DNA of 64,000 nt, from the NCBI RefSeq assembly GCF_036669915.1, contig NC_089317.1:310001-374000 (forward strand). The letters run 5' to 3'. Each line of letters starts with the position of its first letter. Positions within the stretch are counted from its first letter, which is position 1. The position numbers were made by a program, and so were the translations under genes. Source of the stretch: Pocillopora verrucosa (lineage: Eukaryota > Cnidaria > Anthozoa > Scleractinia > Pocilloporidae). Shown here piece by piece: positions 48,801-59,500 of the stretch. The notes beneath the pieces were generated by a model. That model saw only the letters and a program-made list of their open reading frames with translations. It was not told the DNA's origin and made no database searches.

Positions 48801-51800
48801 AGTCACTGTTAGAGATCAAATGTTTAATCCTTTAACTCCCAGAAGTGATCGACATGAAACTTCTCCCCATAATATCCTTATATCACCCAGCAAACAGATA
48901 ATGAGAATATTCAAACTTATCATTTAGAACTTGTTATCTTGATCTCATGCCAAATTCTCATGACTAAATTACAAGGAAATGTTCAGCAGGTAGAGGGGAG
49001 AATTAACAATCAGATCCTGAGAGTTAAAGAGTTAAGTCAGGCCAATCATAACCAACCTTAGAATCACATTTGTTTAACCTTGGCATAGTAGAATTTTAGA
49101 GAAATAAAAAAAGTTAAACATAAATCTTTTTCTGTAGGTTCGCGCCGGTTGTTCAGTGTTGATTCGCGTCTGTCAGGATGAATACCAGTTATACTATCAC
49201 TTCTTCTCTAGGCCAAGTTCAGGTCTCGAGTAAGTGAAATATTTTATCACTTGTAATCTTTTTACCTTTGTGAAAGTTTGTTTACTCTGGCTTGTGAGAA
49301 CTTGGCCTTTTGTACAAGTCAAGTAGTGAGAGTCAAGCTCTTGATGGAAGAAATGTATGCAATGGAGAATGAAGTTAAAAAATATTGGCTGCAACCACAG
49401 AGGGCTTGCAAAGCTGACAGAGTAGATTTAGAGGGAATGATTCTGAGTGGTTTCTTGTTAATGTTTCAAAATGAAATTTCTCTTTGCTCTGTAGCTCCTT
49501 GTTAGAAATTTTGTGCAGTACCTTATATGATTCGCTGAGACCTGTAATAATCCACATGAATCACATGGAGACACTCACTGAACTCTGCACAATATTAAAG
49601 GTAAATTTATTTTGTCATAATTATGATCACTGTTATCATTATTGTAGATTGTATGTGGACTTAGTAATTTAATTAAAAGATTTCTACCCATTTCCAAGCA
49701 GTGCTCTCCTTTTAAGCAGTAGCTGGTAAAATTTGCCATTTGTCTTATATCTTAAAATTGCTTGGAATTCTAGAAAAATCAATAGTTTCAAGGATTGCTC
49801 TATTGGTTTAAAAATTTCATATACCTTTCGTGTGTAAGATGAGGGAGAACACTGTCGAGTGATAGAAAATGACTTATATTGGAAGTGGATAAGGCCACCA
49901 AATTTTATTAATTTCTATACCTAAAATATTATATGGAAAAATGTGATCCTAAAGATTGCACCTTATGCTCCGATAAGTATAGGTAATAATATGATTTCGA
50001 GTGCAATTTGGTGTCAATAAGCACAAGTAAATTTTTTTGAAGACAATATAATTGCACGAGCCCATTGGGCAAATACCATTTATAGTCTTTGGAAAATTTA
50101 CAAATGCTTATTACGGCAAATTGCATTCATGTTATTACTTGTTAATAATGTACATGAAAAAACATCACAGAGTCAGGACAGACAAAATTTTGAAAGCGTC
50201 TGCGTGCTATTTGTAATTTGCACTCATGTTACAACTTTGCACTCTTGTTACATGAGAATGCACTAATTTTCAGCCAATCAGAAGTGCATAACTTTGCCAT
50301 GTACATTATTAGGGGTATTATAATAATTGTTCTTTTTTGGTCCTCTCTAGGTGGAAATGATTGAGGATCATGTGCAGCAAAAAGGTATAATTGTTAAATT
50401 TTACTAGTTAGCAAAACATTTTGAATTTGTTATTTTAATGTATAGATGACACAGAGCCAAAAATTTTTTCCTTCCTTTTATGTCAAACAATTTGAGAGAA
50501 TGCAGGGGTTGGTTGAAATCTAAAATTACTCTTCTTTTTCAGGTGAAGAACTAGCCGCTTTTGAAGTTGTTGTTCTACAGATGTTAGAGGATGTACAAGA
50601 ACGGCTGGTTTACCGGGCACAGGTAACAACTACTGATACGAACAACTAATTTGGATATCACTGGAGCTTATCTTAGGAAGACGAGTGTCATTTCACTATG
50701 TGACAAACATTTTCCTATTTGACACCAATTTTCTCTTTTTTGGCAGGCGTACATTGAGAGTGACATCCAGAAATATTCCCCAGCACCTGGTGATCTAGCT
50801 TATCCAGAAAAACTTATTATTGGGGTTGGTAAACACTACTGTACGATTGAAACTGTAGGGTACTTAACCTTTTGACTCCTACATATGCACAAGACAGAAT
50901 TTTGCCTTTTAATATCAATAAAATATCAAGCAGACAATTGGGGAATTACTAGTTGATCCAATACTAAATTCCTTGAGCTAACATCATAAGAATTGTTTGG
51001 CTGACAGTAAGGAGAATTAATAATGAGATATTGGGAGTGAAAGGGATGAAAAACTATCAGAGACACCTAATGAACTTGTGAGAGGTTTACCAAGGTAGAC
51101 TGGCTTTCCATATAACAGGAGTTAAACTTCTTGCAGCTAACTTAGTCTTATCTGAAGACTTTCATTCTACATTCAACTTTCAGGCAGGGGATAATGACAA
51201 AGAGGAAAAACAATCTGGAGAAGAAGAGAAGAAGTCTGTTGGTTAGTTATGATCAAAAGCATTACCATACTCAAATGCATCTGTCTAACATTTCTTCACC
51301 TGTTTTGTTTCTTTTTTTGTTTGTAGAGTTACCAGGAGCGTTAGCGGACCTTCAGGGTATGTGGTACCCAACAGTCAGACGCACACTGGTGTGTCTCTCA
51401 AAACTCTATCGGTGCATCTCGGTGAGGATTATTACCTTCTTTGGGTTGTATTTGATTTTCTGTCCTCTGATTTCATCTAATTCATATCTTATTGATTTGA
51501 AGGTTTATGTTTGAATTCACCTTTTACATTTTAGAAAGAAACATTTGAAGGCCTTTCTCAGGAGGCTTTGTCCCTATGCATCCAGTCCCTTAAAACAGCA
51601 AGCTCTCTTATTGCTCAGAGAAAGGTACAGATACAAATTGACAGATTTAGATGACTGCCAAGTGTTGACTTAGTTAAGATCCCTTTGGAGACTGAAGGAG
51701 AAGTAGATGCTGCTTCAAAAATCATGTAGCTCTTTCTTCCATGCATCCTTTCAATTTTCTGCCCTCCCTGTCTTTGATGCCTAACCATTTTCTCCCAGTG

Positions 51801-54800
51801 AGTGATCAGCATCTAAATTCTCCCAAAAGTATCACCCTTAAATCAAACATTAAGGTCATGGGAATGAAGGGAATGATTGCGACCTCAATAAGCTCTTGAT
51901 TGTTAGACAAATTCTCCTTGCAAGTTCCATCATTAGGAAATGTCTAGAAAACAGTATGAGAACTTGTATACTGATGTAAGGTTGTAAAGGGCTAATATTT
52001 AGCATTTGGTTTGTATGCTCTACATTTATATAAGTCTGGCATTTTTTCCAGGATTCTATAAACGGTCATCTGTTCCTCATAAAACATCTGCTGATCCTCA
52101 GAGAGCAGATTGCCCCTTTTGATGTAGATTTTGCTGTCAAGGAAATGTCGCTGGACTTCAGTAAAATGCGGACTGCAGCATATGGTTTGTGGAGTCACAG
52201 CAACAGGCTGTTTGCTCTTAGTGGCAACAATGCATTGCTGGAATTTTTGTTAGATGTAAGTTTGGTAGATATTAAGGAGAGAGATGCACTCATTTCTAGA
52301 CAGTATGCCCTTGTCCTGATGTGTTTTGGTAGGAATCTTAAAAAAGTAGTGCTGAACACTAGCTATACTTTACTGGTAATTCTGTTTCAGGGAGCGCCTC
52401 AGTTAACAGAAAACTATCTGGATTCAAAGAAGGTAAGGAAAGCTAAATATTTGGACAAACTTAGCTTTGATCTAAATCTAAATTGTCCATATGTACAGAG
52501 TCACCCTAGAGAGCTTTTGAGTTCTCTTTGCTTTTTTTACTACTTTTCTCTTACTCAATCTTAAAGCAACACACATCAAAAATTGCTGATACAAGTATTT
52601 TGCAGGATGTGTGATATGGTCTATTATGACCTGGCGTACAAATGAGTTCTTTACAGCTCAGCTGGTTGGGAATCTGAACATTAAATTGAAACTAGGTGCA
52701 GTTCAATTCCTTGTAGGAAATTAATTACATTTTTTGCCCCACTAACACAACAAGTGTAGAGGATCTCTCTTTATAGAGTTGTGATAATATTACACTCTAG
52801 CTTTGTGGCTATTTCCATTTCATAACTCAGCACTTCTGTTTTGTTATCAACTGAAGGATGTTGATGTTGAACTCAGGATTGTGTGTGAGCAGTTTATTCA
52901 AAATGTATCAGAGTCTCTCATCTCTCCTCTGTCAGCGTTCTTGACCAAGGTAAGTTGAATCTTGATGCCAATTAATTTTTTGATGGATTGAGTGATCTGT
53001 CTGCCTTAGTTTTTGGTTGTGGATGGTTTGCTACTTAAACTAAACAGGTGGCAAATAACTTCATTATTAACCCTGTCACTCCAATGAGTGACCAGGACAG
53101 AATTTCTCCTTATGATACCAATATAATATCAAACAAACCAGTGATGAGAATAAAGAAAAATATCAACTAGGGGATTATTAGTTGATCAGATACCAAATTC
53201 TCTAAGATAACATCATGAGAATTGTATGACAAACAGTAGGGGGAATTACTAAATAAAAGAGGTCTTGGGGGTGAAAAGGGTTAAAAAAAATAGTTTTTTT
53301 GTGTAACTAGTACACTCTTAGTTACTCAAAGATGTCAAGCGCACATGAGAAAAACAAAGGAATATGGATTTTCTGAAATTTTTCTTGCAGGTAACAGTGA
53401 TTAAGAATCTTGCCCAAGAGGAAGGAAAAGATACTAAAGCATTCCTCAAGCAACAACCTTTTGCAAAACCAGGTGATAAAAAACATTTCTTACTTTAATA
53501 GTTTGGGTAGTTATGTGAAAAGCTTTATAACCTCTAGCACTTTTTTAAGTCATGAATAGAGTTATGCGTTGTACTTTAAATTTTCTTAATTTTGTTTTTC
53601 AGAGAATGTTCGCAAAGTTGTTAGTGAGACTTACATGTTACTGAAGTCCAAGCTCACAAGCACTCTACAAAGCATGGCTTTGTTTTTGGCAAACAAAGAC
53701 ACAGAGTACATTCTCTTTAAACCTGTCAAGGTAATGATCAACTGTAATTTCTTTTCCTGATATAAATACAAAACCTAACATTCCAATGGCAAAAAAACAT
53801 GTATAGCAAATCATTACCGAGGGTATCCATTTATAACAAGGACCTGGGACCAAACTGTGGCATAAAAGATGGAACTTTTGCTTTTAATGCTGAGTATTAA
53901 AAGACCACTTAGGGCAGTGTCACAGTTTAAATATCACTAACTTTCGGATGTTATATTTTCATGAGTTTGCTCTTGGAATTGTAAATATAGTTCTAACTAA
54001 AACATGCTCTTCAAAAATGAAAAAAAACTGTTGATATCGCAGTACTTGGTAAGAGCCTGCCACTGAAAGTAACAAGGCTGGATTTACAAAAAAGAATTCA
54101 CTCTTTCTTTTACATTGAGATTAGAATACTCAATGGAATTCTATAACATTACAGGCTAAGGTTCAAGAATATTACAAACAAATGAATGACTTGGTGATGG
54201 AAACCTACTCTGAAGAAGATCAACAGATCATTGGATGTCCATCAATTCAGCAGGTTTGTTAAGTTTACATGCACAGTAACAATAATGGCATTGTTGACCA
54301 AGGTGCATTTGCTGTTGCTCTGGAAGGTAATGGGTGATAGTGCTTGTGATTTTTTTTATTAAAAGTTGTAATCTGTTTGTGTCACAAGCGTGGGACAAAG
54401 GAAAAATCTGAGTCACCCATTTGTTATAGTTTGTTTTCTGTTGTGAAACTGTCAGGGCTAACTTCTGGATACAGTCAAAACTGTCACCAATGGCAACTTC
54501 CTCACAATAGCCACTTTTTCCTTCTTGGGAGAGTCATTCAGTCTTTTTATTTAATCTATCTACAACAACAACCTCTTCACAAGGATCATGGCCAACAGAC
54601 TATTCCCATCTTTGAACCTGAGACGTGACAGGTCTCTTATAACACTTCCACATTTCCCTGTTGGTCACTTCTTTTTGACCACTGTGGTGAGGTTGGACTT
54701 CACTTATTGTTATTCAGTGGTAAAATGGGATGAGGGTTCTGGTGTTAGTAAAAACTTTGTTCTTACTTCTCAGGTTTCTCTTCTACTAGCAGTATCATGA
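42877..54800 (+). CDS. COG3: COG3, conserved oligomeric Golgi complex subunit 3
   Basis: Twenty-five exons: 42877-43044, 43426-43548, 44248-44309, 44794-44959, 45627-45701, 46259-46351, 47043-47171, 47757-47831, 48196-48239, 48342-48468, 49138-49229, 49495-49600, 50351-50384, 50543-50622, 50747-50824, 51184-51241, 51327-51421, 51535-51624, 52052-52255, 52391-52432, 52857-52949, 53391-53472, 53603-53730, 54155-54253, 54774-54800; 789 aa in frame (human 828). COG3 is a lobe A subunit of the COG tether for retrograde vesicles within the Golgi. Signature segments match the human protein: [111 protein letters not shown] and [13 protein letters not shown], ending VSLLLAVS. The exon 15 donor (GTTGGT) is weak but is the only one that keeps frame. 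Introns carry many repeats. Confidence 0.96.
43584..43695 (+). mobile_element. CCCTTT-family MITE, type A, 3'-truncated
   Basis: Starts at AACTCCCGTGAGTGACTGAG and runs through AGAATATCAAACAGATAAAT and ATATCAATTTGGGGATTA, then homology stops. It lies in COG3 intron 2. Confidence 0.6.
44668..44763 (+). mobile_element. CCCTTT-family MITE, type A, decayed right half
   Basis: Recognisable right-half blocks: AACACCAAATCCTCCAAACT and ATGTATGGCAGACAGTCATG, then AATTAATTTCTAAATCTT. The termini are degraded. It lies in COG3 intron 3. Confidence 0.5.
45027..45238 (-). mobile_element. CCCTTT-family MITE, type A, full length
   Basis: Complete copy in reverse orientation. It is bounded by TTAA on both sides, with CCCTTTAACTCCCA at the left and TGGGAGTTAAAGGG at the right. 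COG3 intron 4. Confidence 0.85.
45471..45568 (+). mobile_element. CCCTTT-family MITE, type B, internally deleted
   Basis: Left end TTAACCCTGTAACTCCCAGA joins early to the right block GAGAATTAACAATCAGATCT and GGGGTTAA. COG3 intron 4. Confidence 0.7.
46367..46571 (+). mobile_element. CCCTTT-family MITE, type A, full length
   Basis: TTAACCCTTTAAATCC at the left, GGAGTGGAAGGTTTAA at the right, with all type A internal blocks. COG3 intron 6. Confidence 0.8.
47199..47525 (+). repeat. Minisatellite, roughly 20-bp unit
   Basis: About 14 diverged units of the form GTGTCTGATTTTAGACACTG in COG3 intron 7. Each unit brackets the AT-rich core with GTGTC and GACAC, so neighbouring units can pair as short hairpins. 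Confidence 0.8.
47881..48092 (-). mobile_element. CCCTTT-family MITE, type A, reverse
   Basis: Reverse copy: TAAACCTTTTCATTCCCAA, then CTTGCTGTCTGCCATAAATT, AATGATAATCCCCTAATTGA and TATGTCTTGGTCTCTGCTGG. The far end runs into a GTT microsatellite at 48088-48107. COG3 intron 8. Confidence 0.7.
48600..48823 (+). repeat. Dispersed repeat, family C
   Basis: Contains CATCAGTATGCAAGTTCTCC, GAGAATTTGTCTAACAATCA, ATGACCTTAATGTTTATTCA and AGGAGAAATTAGATGC. The inverse copy lies at 51775-51990. It abuts a type B MITE at 48824. Confidence 0.65.
48824..49035 (+). mobile_element. CCCTTT-family MITE, type B, full length
   Basis: TTAATCCTTTAACTCCCAGA at the left, GAGAGTTAAAGAGTTAA at the right. Internal blocks include AATGAGAATATTCAAACTTA, TTGTTATCTTGATCTCATGC and GAGAATTAACAATCAGATCC. 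COG3 intron 10. Confidence 0.8.
50143..50311. mobile_element. Short element with 14-bp terminal inverted repeat
   Basis: TAATAATGTACATG at 50143-50156 and its exact reverse complement CATGTACATTATTA at 50298-50311 enclose 141 bp. That interior includes two CACTC(A/T)TGTTAC(A/C)A-like repeats and CAGCCAATCAGAAGTG. It lies in COG3 intron 12, next to a further AT-rich repetitive stretch at about 49930-50142. Confidence 0.6.
50864..51048 (+). mobile_element. CCCTTT-family MITE, type A
   Basis: TTAACCTTTTGACTCCTACA at the left, TTGGGAGTGAAAGGGATGAA at the right, shortened in the left half. COG3 intron 15. Confidence 0.75.
51775..51990 (-). repeat. Dispersed repeat, family C, reverse
   Basis: Reverse complement of the 48600-48823 family: CTCTTGATTGTTAGACAAATTCTCC, ACATTAAGGTCATGGGAATG and GAACTTGTATACTGATG. 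COG3 intron 18. Confidence 0.65.
53067..53284 (+). mobile_element. CCCTTT-family MITE, type A, full length
   Basis: TTAACCCTGTCACTCCAATG at the left, GGGGTGAAAAGGGTTAA at the right, flanked by TTAA at both ends. COG3 intron 21. Confidence 0.8.
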
Positions 54801-56576
54801 AAAATGCTGAGTGGATAAAGCACCCACAGATCAAAATAACTGTTTGAAAACTCCAGCTGGTTCATTAAATATGAAAATTTGATGAGGAATACTGCCTCAG
54901 CAAGTTGTTAAACCAGATTAAAAAATTAGATATTTATTTATTTATTACCAAGATTTCCTATGCAAGGGCAAACTCTATTGCAAAGATGGTGGTATTTGTT
55001 TGTTGTGTTTTTTTTCTATATAGTTACTTGCCTTTGAGCTTTCCACATATCAGATAAAGATAGATAAAGCAATGACAGAGAGAGGCAAGGGAAGTTACTT
55101 ATTAGGTAATACTGTGAGACCCTTTCCTAAGATCACCAATTTCATTTTCTGTACTTACTACATTTCTTTTAACTTCAGCTGCAAGAATTTGGTGTTGAAT
55201 TTGGTGCTTACTCAATAAGGGCACTAATTAACAATTAATTTGAGGGGGGGGCACTTATCAGAGGGAGGGCAGTTATTGGAACGAGGGTGCTTAATAAAAT
55301 CATCACAGTATATGTAAATATCTATTATAACAGCTAGTAAATTTGTCTAATCAAATTCAATTGTGTGAACATGCTTCATATTCCTATTGTACACACTCAT
55401 GACGTCAGCAAACAAATCCCTTGATAAAAAAAAATTTTCCATTGGGTTGAAAATGTTATAAAACAATTGGTTCATGCGTCAGCTGTGTGTTCGTTGAGAT
55501 ATGAAGCACTTGGGAAGTTTGGGTAGCACTCAAGAAGCTGGAGTTGCTCTCAGCTAAGCCTCAAGCAACTCTTATGCATCTTTCGTACTCTCCAAACTTC
55601 CCAAGTGCTTCATATCTTGATGAACGCATGCTTACGTATGAACCAATTGTTAAGTGTTGAACTTCTCACAATGTATTCTGCATCAACATTTTATTTCTCT
55701 ACCTTTTGTTAAAATTTATTTACAATCCCATTTACAATTATACCACAATTAAGTTAGCATTATATCGTAAGCTGAATCATACATGCATCTTGACTGGTTC
55801 TTCTTTGTAGATTAGTGGATAGATGCATAGGTGACAGCACTATAAACAATATTTTGCCTTTTAATCATATAAAACAAGTAAATTCTGTGTTACCTCCTTG
55901 TTTCTATGGTTGTGTACAGAACTTGATCACTAGAAGTTGTCAAATGTGGTAAGACCATTAATGACATACTCAGCTCTACCTTGTCTGCCACATATTTGTT
56001 CTAACACATTTTGACATCTGTGATTTATTACTAAAAGGATGTGGAATCTCTTCGGGAAGTTAAAACTCCATACTAATGGACCCTTGGAAAAGGAATACCA
56101 CTTAATCATCCTTTGGGTCTTTTTCAATGAAAGATGATTAATAATTATATTCAATGACCACTCTTTTTAAAATTTAGGCTTGCCCCATTTCAATCAGTCA
56201 AATTAAATAGCCTATCCTTCCAGTACACACTGTAAAATGTTCTATAATTCCATCAACAAAAATAATTGTTTTGAAAAAAGTAGAAAACAAGAGGATATTT
56301 CAGTATAAAAAGAAAAGTGTGTTATTATAAACAGAAACCAGCTTTACTTAATTGTTCTGTAACAACAAACAATTATTTTAAACCTACAATTCAGTTTATG
56401 GAAAAAAAAGCCAAACAAAATGAAGTAATTCTAACCCATGGAAACAATATTCAACCATTTCACTGCAGCTCCTCAATTTTCATTCTCTTTTAAACCTGTA
56501 AGTATTTCATTGAACCCTATTAGTTCCCTTGGGAGGTTATTAAGGGTGGCAGAATATAACAACTTATGCCCACTTC
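54801..56576. other. Convergent intergenic region between COG3 and the GRL gene
   Basis: The interval of 1.8 kb holds the COG3 3' end (an AATAAA lies near 55293) and a 186-bp hairpin element at 55464-55649. Open frames here are short and lack splice context. No RNA gene is recognised. Confidence 0.5.
55464..55649. mobile_element. Foldback (hairpin) element
   Basis: The outer ends CAATTGGTTC and GAACCAATTG are exact reverse complements. Inward, the arms pair almost perfectly over the block GATATGAAGCACTTGGGAAG (left, about 55498-55517) against its complement at about 55596-55615. The arms continue into AGCACTCAAGAAGCTGGAGT facing a looser complement. The whole 186 bp can fold into one long hairpin. 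No open frame. Confidence 0.8.
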
Positions 56577-59500
56577 TCAAAGGTATCTAATATTAGTAGA
56601 TATGATATGTGATTGGATCAATACCAGGAGCCCAAACATTATCAGTATCACAGTAGCAGAGACATAAGAGCCATGAATTGGCATCAACATCAGTTTGGCC
56701 TAGTGAAGGAAACAATGATATATGATTAAAGATTTTAAAAAACCTGGATTCTCTTGAACAATCTTTATAAAGTTGCTACTATCTGATGTTTCCTTGTGAG
56801 TTGATAAATCACTAAACGCAAACTGCGGTTTTACAATCAGTGGGCCTCAGGCTTTCTTCATAAGAGGGTTGATTTAATTAAATAGATGTCCTGCCACTGT
56901 TAGCTTTTGGCCCCCTTGACACTGTTCAAAAAAATGAATAGGCATGGCTAGATTGATGGAGGATTGTTTTGGAGGCGGTTTTGTTGAAAAATGACTAAAC
57001 TTTGTTTAAATGATCAGACCAAAAAAACCTAACCCTGGAAATAAATTCCAGAAAGTGCTATGTGGAAAATTTGATTAATACCTGCATGACATAAAGGGCC
57101 ATAAGAAATTTTCAACATGGGGACATTGAAACCTATCAGATAACCATAAACTGTTCCGCCCTAGTCTAGTCAAAAAGTTTTTGTTCACATCTGGAACTCC
57201 ATCACTTTATGAGTGTATATAAGTATGTTCAGCTTGTCATATATTGGGCAAAGGGGAGGATTGCTGAAAAAATACAAAGATTAACAATCTGATGCAGAAA
57301 TCCCTCTCTTAGTTGGATAGTATTTGTACACATTTTTAAAATTTGCTAAGCTGCTTAATTTTTTATAAAAATCTACCATCCATGCGATTTTTAAGGCTGA
57401 ATTCACTAATTTACAAACCACAAACCTATCAACTCCTGCTAGTGATCCACCCTCCCCCTCCCCCTTCCCCCAAGAAACAAATTTTTTGTAGGACCAAACT
57501 AACCTTCATTTCTACACCTTGGGTAAACAAAATGAAAGAGTCCTGGTCCAGCTGTGTGGCTGAAGGATATCCAAACACTCTGACATTCAGGCTTTGCTGT
57601 TTAAACTTCTGTGCCACTGCACTAAAGCGAGCAGCCTGCAAATAAAGAAGTTTTAAAAAAATCAAAACCAACTCACACTCTTCATGGGCCCCAAGTGAAG
57701 AATTTTATATCAGCTATATAAAAAAAAGAAAAAAAAAAAGTTGTGAGAGATGTGATGGTCTGATGGTTAAGGTATTTGACTCCTTATTGAGAGGTCTGGG
57801 TTGGAGTCTCGCCTGGGTCAATGCGTTGTGTTCTTGGGCAAAACATTTCCTCTGACAGTGCTTCTCTACTTCCAGGAGTATGAGTGGTGACTGGCAATTT
57901 GTAAAGGAAGCCTGATGAAATTCTGGGGTGGGGGGGGGGGGGACCTTGCAATGGACTAACATCCCATCCAGGGGGGAGTAGTGATACTCTTAGCTACTTT
58001 ATGCTAAGGAAAGCAGGATAAGTCCTAGCTGGTTGAGCCACTTGGTTTGAGTACAGACTTCACCCTTTTTTTTTCATATAAAAAGAAGATGCCCAATGTA
58101 TTTTACAATGTTTTTCTTTCTTCTCTTTTTTCCCCATAATGGTGTCACCAGGCTTGTTTTTTGACCAAGTGATGATATATCTCACAAGATATCTTCAGCC
58201 TCAATATAAGACCATATTTTTGAAATGTGCAGTTGGAAGTGTGATGTATTTCTAGGGATTGATTAATGATTAGTTCACTTGTCAGCATGGGTTCAACAGT
58301 CAGCTGAGACAGGATGAGATGAATCTTTGTTTACATACCAAATGCTTTAAAAGTACTCACCACTATAAAGGGAATCATTATAAAAGAGAAGGACAAGAGT
58401 GGAGCTAACAATCTGTAAAGCAACGTAATGGCACTGAGTGTGTCATTCTTAATGTAGGTCATCATGTTGATCACCTCTGCAAGAGTAAAATAGCACAGAA
58501 ATTTGTTAATCATGCTAATGTTGGTGATATAATATGTGTTATTTGATTGGAATATCTCTTTACACATTTTATTTAGTACCCTGTTAGTGCATCAGCAAAC
58601 AAAGCCTTTGTGGAACAACTTATATTTAATTTGAACTTAATCACACACCAGGCAAGGATTTGTGCTTCATATTTGAGCATTAGTTTGATACAGAGATCAT
58701 TTTACCCTTTTACTCCCAAGATCTGATTGTTAATTCTCCCCTCTAGCTGCTGCACATTTCCTTGTAAATTGATTACAAGAATTTGGTGCTAGATCAAGAT
58801 AACAACTTCTACCTAGAAAGTTTGAGTATTCTCATTACCTGTTTGCTGAATAATGTATGGATATTGAAGGGAGAAGTTACATCTTAATCATTTCTGGATG
58901 TTAAAGGGTTAGAGCTGTGATAGTACAGGTCATCTTGCTAACAGTATATATCTTTACACATGAAAATCTGAGACTATGCCACTTGGAAATTTCATCTTCT
59001 TTGGCAGCGCCTCTATCGGTTCCCCTAAGTTTGCCTTGCCCTATTGCAAATAGCTTCAACAATTCCTTCCTCCTCCACAGGTAGCCCAGGCTTACAAAAT
59101 GAGGTTCCATAAATATGCAAATATGTTTATGCTATGCAATGGACAAGACATGAGGATTTGTTAGGGAGTATGTTTATGGCAACTGTTTAAGCCCAGGTAA
59201 ATCCTTCCATTTTGCCCATTGTGCAATATATTTGCATATTTACAGAGGCTCATTTGGAAGCTTGGGCATCCTGTTCTTCCTCTAGAATGCCTTCACACAA
59301 GAACCTTATTATTGAATTCAAAGCTTGAATCAAACTTCATAATGATAAGCAGAAATAAACACCCTACAATTATCAATGATTACCTGCCACAGTAATTTTA
59401 AGGTAGCAGAGCACAATTAGACTTGCAATTATGGATATTTTTCCATTCATATTGTTGAGGTTTTTCTTTACATCCATTACGTCCTAAAACAAAAACATGC

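Noticed and set aside
45027-53284. Regularly recurring 200-bp repeats as a CRISPR-like array
   Set aside because: The copies are whole mobile elements in both orientations, kilobases apart, in introns of an animal gene. There are no short repeats with unique spacers and no cas genes.
34285-58055. tRNA genes at the polymerase III box-like sites
   Set aside because: The heads of the repeats at 34285, 24866 (minus) and 57735 do not fold into a full cloverleaf by eye and are joined to shared repeat bodies, so they are SINE-like.
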